Positions 48,601 to 58,843 of a stretch of DNA of 64,000 nt are shown piece by piece. The position numbers and the translations under genes were made by a program. Source of the stretch: Lingula anatina (lineage: Eukaryota; Brachiopoda; Lingulata; Lingulida; Lingulidae); the NCBI RefSeq assembly GCF_001039355.2, contig NW_019775984.1, positions 19,287 to 83,286 of the forward strand, written 5' to 3'. The notes beneath the pieces were generated by a model that worked only from the letters and a program-made list of their open reading frames with translations, searched no databases and had not been told where the DNA came from. Position 1 is the first letter of the stretch. Every line of letters starts with the position of its first letter.

Positions 48601-48745
48601 TTATTCTAATAGATAACTTACAAAAATAAAAAGAGAAAAAAGAAAAAGAAACTCTTCAAAAACACAAAGACATTCTACACTGCAGATACCTTGGTATAAA
48701 AGTTCCAGGCGTCCATGATGATTTTCCGTGAAGTCCCCGGCCCAT
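30888..48745 (-). CDS. bark: Bark beetle (Bark/Anakonda)-like protein, partial, 20 exons
   Basis: In flies, Bark/Anakonda is a very large type I membrane protein needed for tricellular and septate junctions. Exons read on the minus strand: 48745-48690, 47976-47758, 44489-43942, 43672-43402, 43191-40897, 39852-37846, 37656-36829, 36428-36225, 36018-35924, 35777-35655, 35397-35289, 35055-34874, 34613-34410, 34054-33951, 33629-33466, 33038-32922, 32501-32304, 32101-31870, 31472-31307, 31070-30888. All junctions are GT-AG and all phases agree, giving about 2768 residues without a stop. Domains in order: SRCR, first beta-helix, CUB, long beta-helix, chitin-binding-like, C-type lectin, EGF pair, PSI-like. 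The signal peptide is lost at the contig join (48746). The membrane segment and cytoplasmic tail are not found downstream. Fly Bark is about 3.1 kilo-residues, as I recall. Confidence 0.85.
33951..35055 (-). CDS. bark: Bark-like gene: EGF, PSI-like and Cys-rich exons
   Basis: Exon 35055-34874 encodes two EGF-type modules (CTYNGRCGKDKRCHCNRGWEG and CGQYGTCVGPNQCRCQPGW). Exon 34613-34410 encodes a PSI-like module (CRSCTEQPGCGWCDHKQRC). Exon 34054-33951 is a Cys-rich continuation. The donor of the last exon is chosen at 33951 by frame; a competing GTGAG lies two bases further along the transcript. Confidence 0.75.
35289..36018 (-). CDS. bark: Bark-like gene: C-type lectin-like domain (3 exons)
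   Basis: Exons 36018-35924, 35777-35655 and 35397-35289. The domain starts SCPLGWLQNKMVCYLYV, passes FTQARASCE and LVNLATTSERAFAI, reaches FGIWTETWD and closes CFSLSPYICKRSA. The WIGL and calcium-binding motifs (EPN/QPD, WND) are not evident, so sugar binding is doubtful. Confidence 0.75.
36225..36428 (-). CDS. bark: Bark-like gene: chitin-binding-like (CBM14) exon
   Basis: A 204-bp exon. Cys spacing is C-x11-C-x5-C-x9-C-x12-C, with aromatic CRRYYSC and CPNHLVWNPEIQEC, as in peritrophin-A chitin-binding domains. An extra GRGGC follows. Chitin binding is inferred from pattern only. Confidence 0.7.
36829..37656 (-). CDS. bark: Bark-like gene: third beta-helix exon
   Basis: An 828-bp exon from SIGNFVIEENTFFNNGLGG to SMSSYQT. 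PbH1 repeats include NNYMEGNQGGIHA and DNVFQNPSFTFEI, closing with SSNWWGLTEHAQIKQRL, a motif that ends each helix block (compare NYWGTPNPQNVYSG). Confidence 0.85.
37846..39852 (-). CDS. bark: Bark-like gene: second long beta-helix exon
   Basis: A 2007-bp exon starting ELPPNKPSLTLDNVIISG, with serial PbH1 repeats (GNNITDNEYSSGSMTL, FVNNDISGNHYRNIIV) and VAFGCQYQTANCSYWQGLVF, parallel to the SYWSGIEL start of the first block. It ends at GTAAGA after SNDTSAG. Confidence 0.85.
40568..40793. mobile_element. Short TIR repeat with ends ACCTCCGCCAAGG
   Basis: A 226-bp element in an intron of the bark-like gene. The ends are perfect 13-bp inverted repeats (ACCTCCGCCAAGG and CCTTGGCGGAGGT). The interior (TGTTTGTTTGTTTGTCTGTC, then GATTTTGATGAAATTTT) resembles a dispersed repeat that I recall from many aquatic animal genomes. 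An (AAT)n run lies near its right end. Confidence 0.65.
40897..43191 (-). CDS. bark: Bark-like gene: long beta-helix exon
   Basis: A 2295-bp exon. It holds many PbH1-type repeats (for example NNTLMDNSFGISV, NYWGTPNPQNVYSG) and the LTIEPGVVLEFEDSVGVYIGGRL repeat that recurs in the next exon as WTILPGIEVFIEPGVW. A Cys-rich SRCR-like insert (GLLYGEENGDILPVCYD to LKLNCAG) lies in the middle. This is the repeated ectodomain unit for which the fly protein is called a triple-repeat protein. Confidence 0.85.
43402..43672 (-). CDS. bark: Bark-like gene: CUB-like exon
   Basis: A 271-bp exon. FRSQNPGYILALRVLCI, then LDIFDGNSSSSRRLE and YTSGGSVLLSF have the order of a CUB domain (the NPGY start, an I-x-DG strand and the S-x-x-L-x-x-x-F strand), ending GMFSVQSVA. 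Few Cys are present. Confidence 0.7.
43942..44489 (-). CDS. bark: Bark-like gene: end of SRCR and first beta-helix block
   Basis: The exon (548 bp) starts with the last Cys of SRCR, then YWSGIELATNSSVLG and repeated short segments of the form found in right-handed parallel beta-helices (PbH1), for example GHAAINNSSIENSMGNGVSF. Several N-glycosylation sites occur, in keeping with an extracellular location. Confidence 0.8.
45058..45913 (+). mobile_element. 3' fragment of a non-LTR (CR1/L2-like) retrotransposon
   Basis: Lies in an intron of the bark-like gene, in the opposite orientation. Two frames (45082-45320 and 45321-45677) carry VRNLGVIFSKHCDMASHI and LQSIQNSAARLFCKTQKSDH, then LHDLHSLPVSQRI. 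These are the C-terminal conserved blocks of non-LTR reverse transcriptases. A stop and shift at about 45320 breaks them. The element ends in an (ATT)n tail at about 45893-45913. It is 5'-truncated and inactive. Confidence 0.8.
46451..46966. mobile_element. TIR element of about 515 bp with CCCGCACACGG ends
   Basis: The left end GGCCCGCACACGGTGAGCA and the right end GCTTACCGTGTGCGGGGTGC are imperfect inverted repeats extending over about 40 bp to the shared CCACTTG. A further internal partial copy (GTGTGCGGGGTGCAAG, about 46611) gives it sub-repeats. It is GC-rich against its surroundings. No protein and no clear target duplication. It lies in an intron of the bark-like gene. Confidence 0.6.
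47758..48745 (-). CDS. bark: Bark-like gene: SRCR-domain exons
   Basis: Exon 48745-48690 is cut on its 5' side by the n at 48746 and reads GRLELLYQ. Exon 47976-47758 continues SFGTVCQNGWG through YKTCTKVYNRGSGTG to VRVHSC. The domain finishes in the next exon with FHSQDVWLQC. Together they form one complete SRCR domain with the expected Cys pattern, split over three exons with matching phase-1 junctions. Confidence 0.85.
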
Positions 48746-48746
48746 N

Positions 48747-49846
48747 TGAGTAGAGATGATCCCGCACAGATTGCTATTAGATTACTAATTTACTATGTCT
48801 CGCTTAAATCGATGTTTGTAGTACATATAATACATTAAAAAAGTGCCCAATAGATATTTAAGATACACAAACATTGCGTTTGAAACAAAATTTAGTATAT
48901 TATTTTCGATTTTAAATAGAGAAGATTTCAAAACATTGAAACAACTGGATTTGTGCTTTTACTCACCTTGGGCACTTCATGTGCGCATCCATGTTGAAAA
49001 GACCCGGATAAGACGTAAAATCCTTGCGCCATCGTTCGTAAGTGGAAAAAATATAATATAACAAATATCAGTCACATATGCTTCATTGTATGTGGTCATT
49101 ATATCTTGAAGTAAAATCTTTTTTAATGCGGAATTGCAAATTTAAAGCTTACTTGCATGTTAGACATGTTGTAGGGGACCTTTTTTTTTTAGCACATTGG
49201 TCTCCAATCGTGATACGGTTGGAATGGTTGACATGGAGTAAGGTAACGTTTACTGTAATCGAAGTGCTCAGTTTCCTTGCTTTTCGTGATTCATTTTGTG
49301 GGGTTTATGTTGATATAGTACGTAATCAGTATTTTAGTAGTATTTTTGAAATCACCTAGATCGTGAGGTTATACTGACTGCGTAATTTCGTCGAGGGTAG
49401 GCAGTCACGATGCAGAAGCGAGCGTTGTCAAATGTCATGCTGGCTGTTGACACATTTTTCCGGTGAATGTGTTATCAGCACTGTTCACTAAAATTTTCTC
49501 GACTGATGGTGCCAACTTTTTGAACTCTGAAAAACAATTTTCATGTTACTACTCGGATCTAATGAAAATTTATGTCACCCTAGTTCTGTAACCTGTACCC
49601 AGTGTACAGTAGCTGTACCATGAAGTACCTCTTTGATAGATCTATATATGCATGCACATTAGTTTTCAGTTTTCTTCCTGTCACAAGACAATAAATATAT
49701 AATAGAGATTCATATGCGTATATTTCAATTCAAATATGATCAATGTCTACTTGTATGAGATCTGCTTGAAAAAAAAGGTCATTCACGTCTTTGAAATGAT
49801 TTCATGCTAACTTGATATTATCCATGTTCATATTTTATTCTTGCAG
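48747..49846. other. Region between bark-like gene and BTBD9
   Basis: It starts after a contig join (48746). No exon of either gene is recognised, though the 5' untranslated exons and promoters of both should lie here or in the missing sequence. AT-rich, with no repeat noted. Confidence 0.45.
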
Positions 49847-49914
49847 TAAAAAGGTGTAAATGGGGATACTTCTACTTGAAGCAGTGCTTAAAAAACACTG
49901 TGAAATCCACCAAG

Positions 49915-52129
49915 ATGTGTGACCATCGGTTGCTTCGCTCTGGGTCAGCAGGAGAGATTGACCATGTACAGCATCTGTCTGACAACATTGGAGCACTGTT
50001 TGAGAATGCAGATTATCACGATGTTACCATCATTGTGGAACAGCAACATTTTAGTGCACATAAGGTCATCTTGGCTGCAAGATCAGAATACTTCAGGTTA
50101 GTTGTTATCTTTCTGTGTGTTGTGAATAACATAAGACAAAGTAACCTATTATAGTATTTCCTGTCATTTATCAGATTAATTAATATGTAATATTTTACTA
50201 CACTAGTATGTGAACACTTGAGATTAATTTCAAAAACAATCATTGATGTTTCATGTTTACTGATAATCTTTCTTAAATGGTTAAATCTTGTATGATTTTA
50301 CTAATTTAAAGAAAATGATGTCTTCTCTATGTTAAAGGGCTAACGGCTGATCATTTTGGCAAAAAAAAATATTTTCCTTGGGTAAATGACAATTTCCCCA
50401 TACTTACTTATGGTTAATGAATCCATTCCAACATTCAAAGTTTGTCCATGTTTTTTTTTTCTAAAAAGTTAGGTTTTTTTGTAATATTCCCTTAATAGAT
50501 TATTACAGAGTGTAGTAAGTATGTAGGTGTGATGGCAAGCACAAATTCCAGAATAATGCGCTAACTGCCGTTTTAGTGGTAAAATAGAATTTATATTTCT
50601 ATCAGTTATTTACAATGCTTTTATTGTGAAATATGGATGTCATATGCACAGTTGTTATCCCTTTAAACTGTAGATGGTAGATTTGCAGTACTTCAGAATT
50701 TAACCTGTTAATAAAAATTAACAGTCGTTAAAACCATAAATACTTTTCAAAATCTTCTTTTTTCCAGGGCATTATTGTTTGGTGGAATGAGAGAAAGTAA
50801 CTGCAAAGAAATAGAACTGAAGGATACCAGTGCCACAGCTTTTCGGCATTTACTCAAATACATATACACTGGCAGAGTTAATCTGGGTGAAATGACGGTG
50901 AGAAAATTACCAGTTCGAAAAATGAAAAGAAAATGGAAAATTACATACATAATGAAATTACAAGGTTTATTTCAATAATATGAGCCCTTTGAAAATAAAA
51001 GTAGCATATGAGATATGATTCTTTTTATATATATATATAAATGAGTATGTGCATAATAACTAGCATGGAATACACATACACATACATCCTAATTGATTCA
51101 AATCTAAGCCTTTTAGCTGCCATAAGGTTTTCTCACACGAGTAAATGCAACACGACGAGGTTTTTTAATAGCTTACAAGGGCAATGTTTATTATCATCAT
51201 AGCAAATGTTTGACATGAGTATTAATACATGTTTTTCATCCAGCACTTAAATGAACAAGGCAATATTCTATTTCAGGAGGATGTGGTGTTGGATGTACTG
51301 GGACTTGCTCACCAGTATGGATTTGTGGAAATGGAAAAGGCAATATCGGAGTACTTAAAGGCTGTATTAAACACCAAGAATGTGTGCCTGATCTATGACA
51401 TCGCCAGCATGTACAGCTTGCGAACTTTATCAGACACTTGCTTTCATTACATGGACAGAAATGCCCAGGACATCATCAACAGTGAAGCCTTTCTTTGTTT
51501 ATCTGAGGTAAGGAAATGCAGCTTTTTTTTTTTTTACCTGTCCCGAATTTTAAAACTTATATTTACTTGTTCCATATCTATTGAAGTTTTGAACTTGGAA
51601 CAATTTAAGTTGAACACTAGTTCAGTTAAAACTGTGCCATTCGGCATTTGATAGTAGTTTTAAGTGAATGCTTAAATATTTAATGTCAGTGTTATGTTGA
51701 TATCATTTTAAATATAATGTGGTTATTTGATATTTATGTGTAATTTTATATATACTAAATACATGATATTATATGGTGTTTTTTATGTTGTTTCAGAGTG
51801 CACTATGCGAGATGCTCGCCAGGGACTCATTCTGTGCCCCAGAGGTGGAGATTTTCAATGCAGTTTGTCTTTGGTATGAAAAGAACCCCAACTGTGATAT
51901 AGCCAAAATAATGAAAAACATAAGATTGACCCTGATGTCACTGCAAGACCTGTTGAATAAGGTCAGGCCTAAAGAGTTAGTTTCTGCTGATGCCATTCTA
52001 GATGCCATAAAGTTTAAGACAGAAAAAAGGGACATGGAGCTTCACTATAGGGGATTTCTCAGTAAGTCCTTTTTCAACTTGCATTGAAAATATTACTCAT
52101 ATTTTCAATTGTGTGGAAATGACGTGATA

Positions 52130-52201
<72 letters not shown>

Positions 52202-55200
52202 TAAATTAAAGGATATTATGTTTTCAATGAGAAAATTTTCCAAACATGGTATATATTTTTAAAAACTTCTCATAGTAGTACTCGAGTAAGATGGGGTTTC
52301 TTTTCAGTTTGATGATCTATCATTTGTAATGTAATATGCTAAAGATTATGTAGATGTGTGGTGATGATAGTATGTGACTGGAAAATCTGATGCCCTTCTT
52401 ATAGTTAAATGTATACATCTTAGCCAACAGAACAAGTCAACAATTTTGATTTTTTTAAAACCAGAATTAATTATCATTTAAAGCTGGTATTGATTATATA
52501 AGCTAGAGTGAGCCTAGAAAATCCGTTGTTTTACCCATAGGTATTTTTATCTTATAGCCCTCAATGAGAATATTGCCACAATGAGGCATGGAGCCAAGTT
52601 GGTCCGAGGTGAGATGAAAGCTGCCCTGTTGGATGGGGACACGTTGAACTATGATCTGGACAGAGGGTTCTCCAGACATCCCATAGATGACACCAATGGT
52701 GAACTGGTAGTAGAGTTAGCTCAACCTTCCATCATTAACACAGCAAGACTGCTACTGTGGGACAGAGACATGAGGTGAGGTGATGAAGATAATGAGTTTC
52801 TTATAGATTGTAGATCTTATAGTTGAAGTGACATCTTACATTGTTGCCTGGTTTTCAAGATGATTTTCATTGGGATTTTTTATGTACAGACACAGATGTG
52901 TCTGTACATATTGCCATCACCTGCGTCTGTCGTCGCCGATGCCGATGCCGATGGCGATGCCGATGCCGATGCCGTCGCCGGCGCCGTGCACTTTCCTTGT
53001 AAACACGATAAGTGGAAGGCAGTTTCACTTTTTGGCTTAATATTTACAGAGCTGATGAATATTCATAAAACGCAGGTCAAGTTCGAAAATCAGCATGATC
53101 GGGCCATTTTAAGGGAAGTTATGCTGTTTTTTCACTTTTTTCAGCATATATGCAACCCTGTAAACACATTTTAAGGAAAACCGTTAGGCCTGTTGTCATG
53201 AAACTCACAGTAGTGGTCAATCTTACTAAAATGGAGGTTAAGTTCGAAAATCAGCATAATCGGGGCATTATTTTAGAAGTTATGCTGTTTTTTCACATTT
53301 CCTCAGATTCAACTCTTAGGCATGTTAACAGTCTCATTATTGAACTAATAAGATACGTAAAAGTGTTTGTTTGACATTTCCTGCATCTTTACAACATTGT
53401 TAGTTGATTTTGTAAAAATGATGGTAAACTTGTTATCGTGTATTGTGTAATAAAGTGTCAAAAATGGAAATAAACCCATATCATTGCAGTTTGTCAGATT
53501 TATTCATTCACTATGTTCAGAATCTCAGAATGGAGGAAATTAGACATTTAACACTATTCTATTGATATTTTCCCCATCTCATCAATTTTCTTAGTTGATC
53601 ATATAAAAATTGCAGTAAACTGTTTATTTTATGTTAAAAAAAGTGTTAAAAATGGAAATAAACCCATGTCAGAACAGTGCTGTCTTGTTTCACATTTCCT
53701 CAGATTCAATTCTNNNNNNNNNNNNNNNNNNNNNNNNNNNNNNNNNNNNNNNNNNNNNNNNNNNNNNNNNNNNNNNNNNNNNNNNNNNNNNNNNNNNNNN
53801 NNNNNNNNNNNNNNNNNNNNNNNNNNNNNNNNNNNNNNNNNNNNNNNNNNNNNNNNNNNNNNNNNNNNNNNNNNNNNNNNNNNNNNNNNNNNNNNNNNNN
53901 NNNNNNNNNNNNNNNNNNNNNNNNNNNNNNNNNNNNNNNNNNNNNNNNNNNNNNNNNNNNNNNNNNNNNNNNNNNNNNNNNNNNNNNNNNNNNNNNNNNN
54001 NNNNNNNNNNNNNNNNNNNNNNNNNNNNNNNNNNNNNNNNNNNNNNNNNNNNNNNNNNNNNNNNNNNNNNNNNNNNNNNNNNNNNNNNNNNNNNNNNNNN
54101 NNNNNNNNNNNNNNNNNNNNNNNNNNNNNNNNNNNNNNNNNNNNNNNNNNNNNNNNNNNNNNNNNNNNNNNNNNNNNNNNNNNNNNNNNNNNNNNNNNNN
54201 NNNNNNNNNNNNNNNNNNNNNNNNNNNNNNNNNNNNNNNNNNNNNNNNNNNNNNNNNNNNNNNNNNNNNNNNNNNNNNNNNNNNNNNNNNNNNNNNNNNN
54301 NNNNNNNNNNNNNNNNNNNNNNNNNNNNNNNNNNNNNNNNNNNNNNNAATGAAAATTTAATTTTTCACATATTGGCATTTTCAAGGTGTGACTTTGAAGT
54401 TCCATGGGCTTGAAGACCCATGCTAGTCACATTTTCTGAAAATCCATGATACGTATATTTTATTATTAAAAATTGACGGTCATTATGCTGTTAACCATTA
54501 TGTAATATTGCATCAGAATAGAAGAAAACACAATTTTGGGTGCTGCTGCCATAATGACCATTATGGGAAAACCATGTTAGTGATGATTGCCAAATGTTCA
54601 AAAAAGAAATACAGGACTAAAATGCAGCCTGAGTTGGAAAAGCAGTCTAATTGGCTTCTTTTTCTGGAAGTTATACATTTTCAAAGTGTGAACTTGAAAT
54701 GCCATGGGCCTGAAGCCTTATGTTTGTTACACATTTTACTTACATTGGTATTACCTGTTGAGCATAATTAAAATTTGATGTTGAATTTGCAGTTTAACAT
54801 AATGTACTTTTGCATCAGAATTGACAGTAGCCTATTTTGTGCATAGTTATTTCCTGCTTTTTGTCTGTACATTTGACAGCTTTGCTGCCTTGTTGTTTTA
54901 AAAGTTCTGATTGCATACGAAAGGTGAGAATGTAAGGCAGTTAAAATATTGCTGGTATTATGCATGTATTTAACATTGTTACAGAGATAACGAGAAATTC
55001 TGATATATTTCTGAAATACAATTTAACTGGTACTCTCCACCAACAACTTGACATTGTTTGAAACTTGAAGTGATTTTTTTGTTTTATTCTTCCAGGTCTT
55101 ACTCTTACTACATAGATGTATCTATGGATGACAAGGACTGGGTGAGAGTGGTGGACCACACCAAATATTTATGCAGGTCATGGCAGAATTTGCACTTTCC

Positions 55201-57127
55201 GGCAAGGGTTGTAAGGTAATTGCCTTTTTAAGGGATTACGACAGTTACTTCACAGAATCATTATTTTAATGCAATTCATTTCTTTATTGTTGAAATGGTC
55301 AAACATGGCCACTGGTACAACTAGTGTAATAATGTTCCGTTTATAAATATGACATGAGAAGAATGTTTTTTCAGTTTCCTGTATTCATTTGCAGGTTTCT
55401 CAAGATTGGTGGAACTCACAACACAGTAAACAGGGTTTTTCATGCAGTCGCATTTGAATGTCTGTACAGCACGAAACCATTTAGGCTGGAAAGAGGTTTG
55501 CTAGGTGAGTACAACATCAAACTATTGACATGCTTTTGACATTAAAAGCAGTAACACTTGATATTGTTTTTAAAATTCTATTGATTGAGTAATTTAGTAC
55601 AAGACTGATATTTCATTTTTGAGGGTCATGATTCTTTTTCATCTTAAATATTTAGAGAAGCAAGGTTATTGGAAAAAATATGGCATTGGTTAAAATGGTG
55701 TGTATTTACAGAGGACATTCACAAAGCCCTTTGAATATTACATAAAAACAAAAACTCTCTTTTTCAGTCCCTTCTGAAAATGTGGCTACCATTGAAGCCA
55801 GTGCCTGTGTGATTGAGGGGGTGAGCAGGAGCCGCAATGCTCTGATCAATGGTGACACCAAGAACTATGACTGGGACTCGGGGTACACCTGTCACCAGCT
55901 TGGAAGTGGTGCAATAGTGGTGCAGCTAGCACAGCCATATATCATAGGGTCTATGAGGTAACTGGGCAATACCTGTTTGGCATTCATGGCTCATTTACTT
56001 GAAGAGCTGTAATAAAGTTAACATGGTTGATAAAGGAACTTTTTAGATTGATGAAAATTATATTGAATTATATGAACATAATACTCATCTAGGTAATATC
56101 TTGTTACTATCTTATTATATTCATTATCATAAAAATGTAATACATTTATAGACATTGGCCGAGGACAGTATGTTGTTATGCAGACCTCAGAAAAGTGATT
56201 ATAACATCGGCAGATTATTCAAAGTTCCAGATAGGATAATACCTTAAATATCTTGAGCATACTCATGGTATTTGTTTTTTTTTTCTTTTTTTTCAGAATG
56301 TTGCTATGGGATTGCGATGACCGTAGTTATAGTTACAAGATAGAAGTATCCACTGACCAACAGACTTGGCATACAGTGGCAGACAAAACAAGGGAAAACT
56401 GCAAGTAAGTATATGTGAATATTGGCAGTGTCTACCTTAATATGTTACTCACATACAGACCAAAATACAACTGTTGAGATAAGAAGCAATACAGTACTTA
56501 CAGCATATTAAGAGATATTTTATTTCTTTCAGGTCATGGCAGACCATAGTTTTTCCACCAAGGCCAGTCACATTTGTCAAGATAGTTGGGGTTCAGAATA
56601 CAGCAAATGAAGTATGTAGACAAGATTTGAAAGTCTTATGCCATCATATTAAATTAATTAAATTCAAAAGACCTGGGTTAAGATTTTATTGAATTTAAAT
56701 AGAACATTTGTGATCAATATACTTAAGTGTTATTCTGGTTTTGATTTGGGTTTAAAAGAAATATTATAATAAATAATAGTGATGTGTATTGAGATATCTG
56801 TGCTATAATCAGGCTGTGATAAAATAATTTTGTCCAATATGAGTATTTTATGAGGTATTGGTTTTTATATGCAGACAATTCTCCTGTATTCAGTATGTTA
56901 CAGAGACTCATGTTGCTTTTTTCTTGTAGGTTTTTCATTGTGTTCATTTCGAGTGTCCTTGTGACTCCTTGTCTGTGGCTCGCTATGCCCGGGGTGTGGA
57001 TGAACCAACCCCCCGCACCACCTCAAGTCCTGAGGGAGCAGCAGCCGGTTCCTCTGCCATGCCACAGACACCACAGATGCCCCTTCCACCCATGACAGAG
57101 CAGTCCAGTAATCCTGACATGACGTAA
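49915..57127 (+). CDS. BTBD9: BTBD9 orthologue, BTB/POZ domain-containing protein 9
   Basis: Coding exons: 49915-50096, 50768-50897, 51277-51507, 51797-52061, 52558-52774, 55096-55215, 55395-55504, 55768-55957, 56297-56404, 56533-56611 and 56930-57127. They total 1830 bp (609 residues plus stop), close to the human protein (612). The BTB domain (about residues 30-135) has DYHDVTIIVEQQHFSAHKVI and FGGMRES. BACK follows (VLDVLGLAHQYGF to DAILDAIKFK). Two discoidin-like (F5/8 C) domains follow, each with LLDGDT or LINGDT, then LAQP, LLLWD and the HNTVN or QNTAN element. BTBD9 acts as a Cullin-3 substrate adaptor; in humans it is linked to restless legs syndrome. The start is the first in-frame ATG after an acceptor at 49846. 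The tail is Pro/Ser-rich. All exon phases agree. Confidence 0.95.
52131..52201. repeat. (TG)n microsatellite
   Basis: About 35 TG units in a BTBD9 intron. Confidence 0.95.
52934..52985. repeat. GCCGAT hexanucleotide minisatellite
   Basis: Seven to eight units of GCCGAT with variants, GC-rich in an AT-rich intron. It begins a dispersed repeat that runs to about 53300. Confidence 0.85.
53030..53713. repeat. Diverged intronic repeat series next to the gap
   Basis: The block AAGTTCGAAAATCAGCAT, then GTTATGCTGTTTTTTCAC, occurs at about 53069-53135 and about 53240-53296. The block GTGTCAAAAATGGAAATAAA and its variant occur at about 53455 and 53643. The block TCACATTTCCTCAGATTCAA occurs at about 53294 and 53690. 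Probably a tandem-derived repeat that also caused the assembly gap. Confidence 0.65.
53714..54347. other. Assembly gap (634 n)
   Basis: Unknown sequence in the intron between BTBD9 coding exons 5 and 6. The exon phases on both sides agree, so no coding sequence need be missing. Confidence 0.95.
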
Positions 57128-58843
57128 CAGCATGAAAGACTCGGATAACTACAGGCTTGTATCTAACACAACCTGTGTTCAACAAAACAGACATCAGTGC
57201 AAGTTTAAAGGGGTGGTGCACTAAAATTAAAGCAGCAATGAGATTGCTGTGAAGACTGAACTCCATGTCAATTATGATTTTTCACGTTGGCAGTGTTACT
57301 TGACATTTATTGGAAATGTTTTGCAGAGTTGTTTAGGTTACTTAATCATGGGTCCCAAGCATTAACTATTTATATTAATTTAATGAAAAGGTTCAAGCAG
57401 AATTGGAATAATAATTGTTTTGTTTTGTTTTTTTTTTTGTTTACACAAAGTTGATACATTTATGATTGCTTAAAGGAGTATCATTTGCTTCTGGAATCAC
57501 TGTAGTATAAGTATTGGGTAACTGGTATATTCTTCCTTAACACAATTTTATCTGTTGCCAAAAATCACAAGTGCTATCACTACATCCCTATAACTATTCG
57601 CACGTTAAGGCTTAGGGCAAATTGTAGATTATTTGAGTAGGTTAAGCCTTGGATAAACTGTACAGTGGAGTGAGCAACAGTCTTTATATTTGCTGTTACT
57701 ACAATATATTTGCTACTGAGTAGCTGTAAAATACATACGACTTGTACTAAAACTCACTGCTCAATCACATAACTTCTCTCAGATAAATATTATATTCTGA
57801 TGCAAGATGCTTAAAATAGAAACATTTGAGTACTTGTTAAACTATTTTAAATAGCGTTAGCAATTTTCTTGTCAAGAATCTTTAACCCACATGAAAAAAA
57901 AAAGACAGTATTATGTAAGAACTGGGAAGATATTAACTGTAAAGATTGTTACTCAGAGCAGATTTCATAATGTTCATCTGCATGGTTGTGCTTCCACTAA
58001 ACTTGCCATTCCACTGTTGCGAGGAACAATTCCTTCTTCTGAAGTAGGACTTTAGTATATGAATATTCATACAAACTTTTTTCAAAGTGATAATGCTTAC
58101 TTCCTGCTGTGGAAAGTGCTAAATTTTCATGAGGTAAACATATTCAGTAAGCAGCTTGTTTGATAGAGTACTTTTTTATGTATACTGTAAGGCAAAGATA
58201 TTTTTATTATTTTGTTGATATTGGTAAATTCAGAATTAACATAACTTTGCAATTTGCTCTACTTTCAGTCATTTGAATTCACAAGTGCACTCTTTATTAT
58301 ACCAAAGAAAATGCAATTTTTTTTCTTTGTTTTAGATTAATTATTCTTATACATGTATGGTCATAACGATTTGAAATTAACTTTAAAACATTAAACATTG
58401 AAATTAGGGGAAATGTTTTGATTCAATAAATGTGAAATGTTATTTAAAACAGAAAAAATGTTTTGTCTTTGGGTCTGGCTCAAATTAAAGTTCCAATTAA
58501 ATTTCTGTATACAGGCGCTATTGCCAGTCTTAGTAATCCTGGGAACTTTGCTGAAGTTTTCCTGCCACAACATCAGAAGGAGGAGAACTTTCCCAACACT
58601 CTTCACACAATGCAAGAAGCTACAAGAGAGAAACCATTTTCACATCAGTTATGTATCACATTAATCTATACTTTTTCAGATCCATTGCATTAGACATGAT
58701 TTTACTCTTAATCACAATTTCACATAACACAGTTTGTTGATCATTATTTAATATTGGAGTCCGTCCAACATACACGTAACCTCACCTTATACTTGACTAA
58801 TTATAATGATTATTTTTTTTCTTTTACCTAGATTCAGAATTTC
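57128..58843 (+). other. BTBD9 3' untranslated region and convergent intergenic space
   Basis: AT-rich sequence with no domain-bearing frame. A polyadenylation-type AATAAA occurs at about 58425. The convergent pseudokinase stop is at 58844, so the two transcripts end within about 1.7 kb and may overlap. Confidence 0.5.

Noticed and set aside
53629-54413. Long open frames on both strands across the gap
   Set aside because: They consist almost wholly of n bases.
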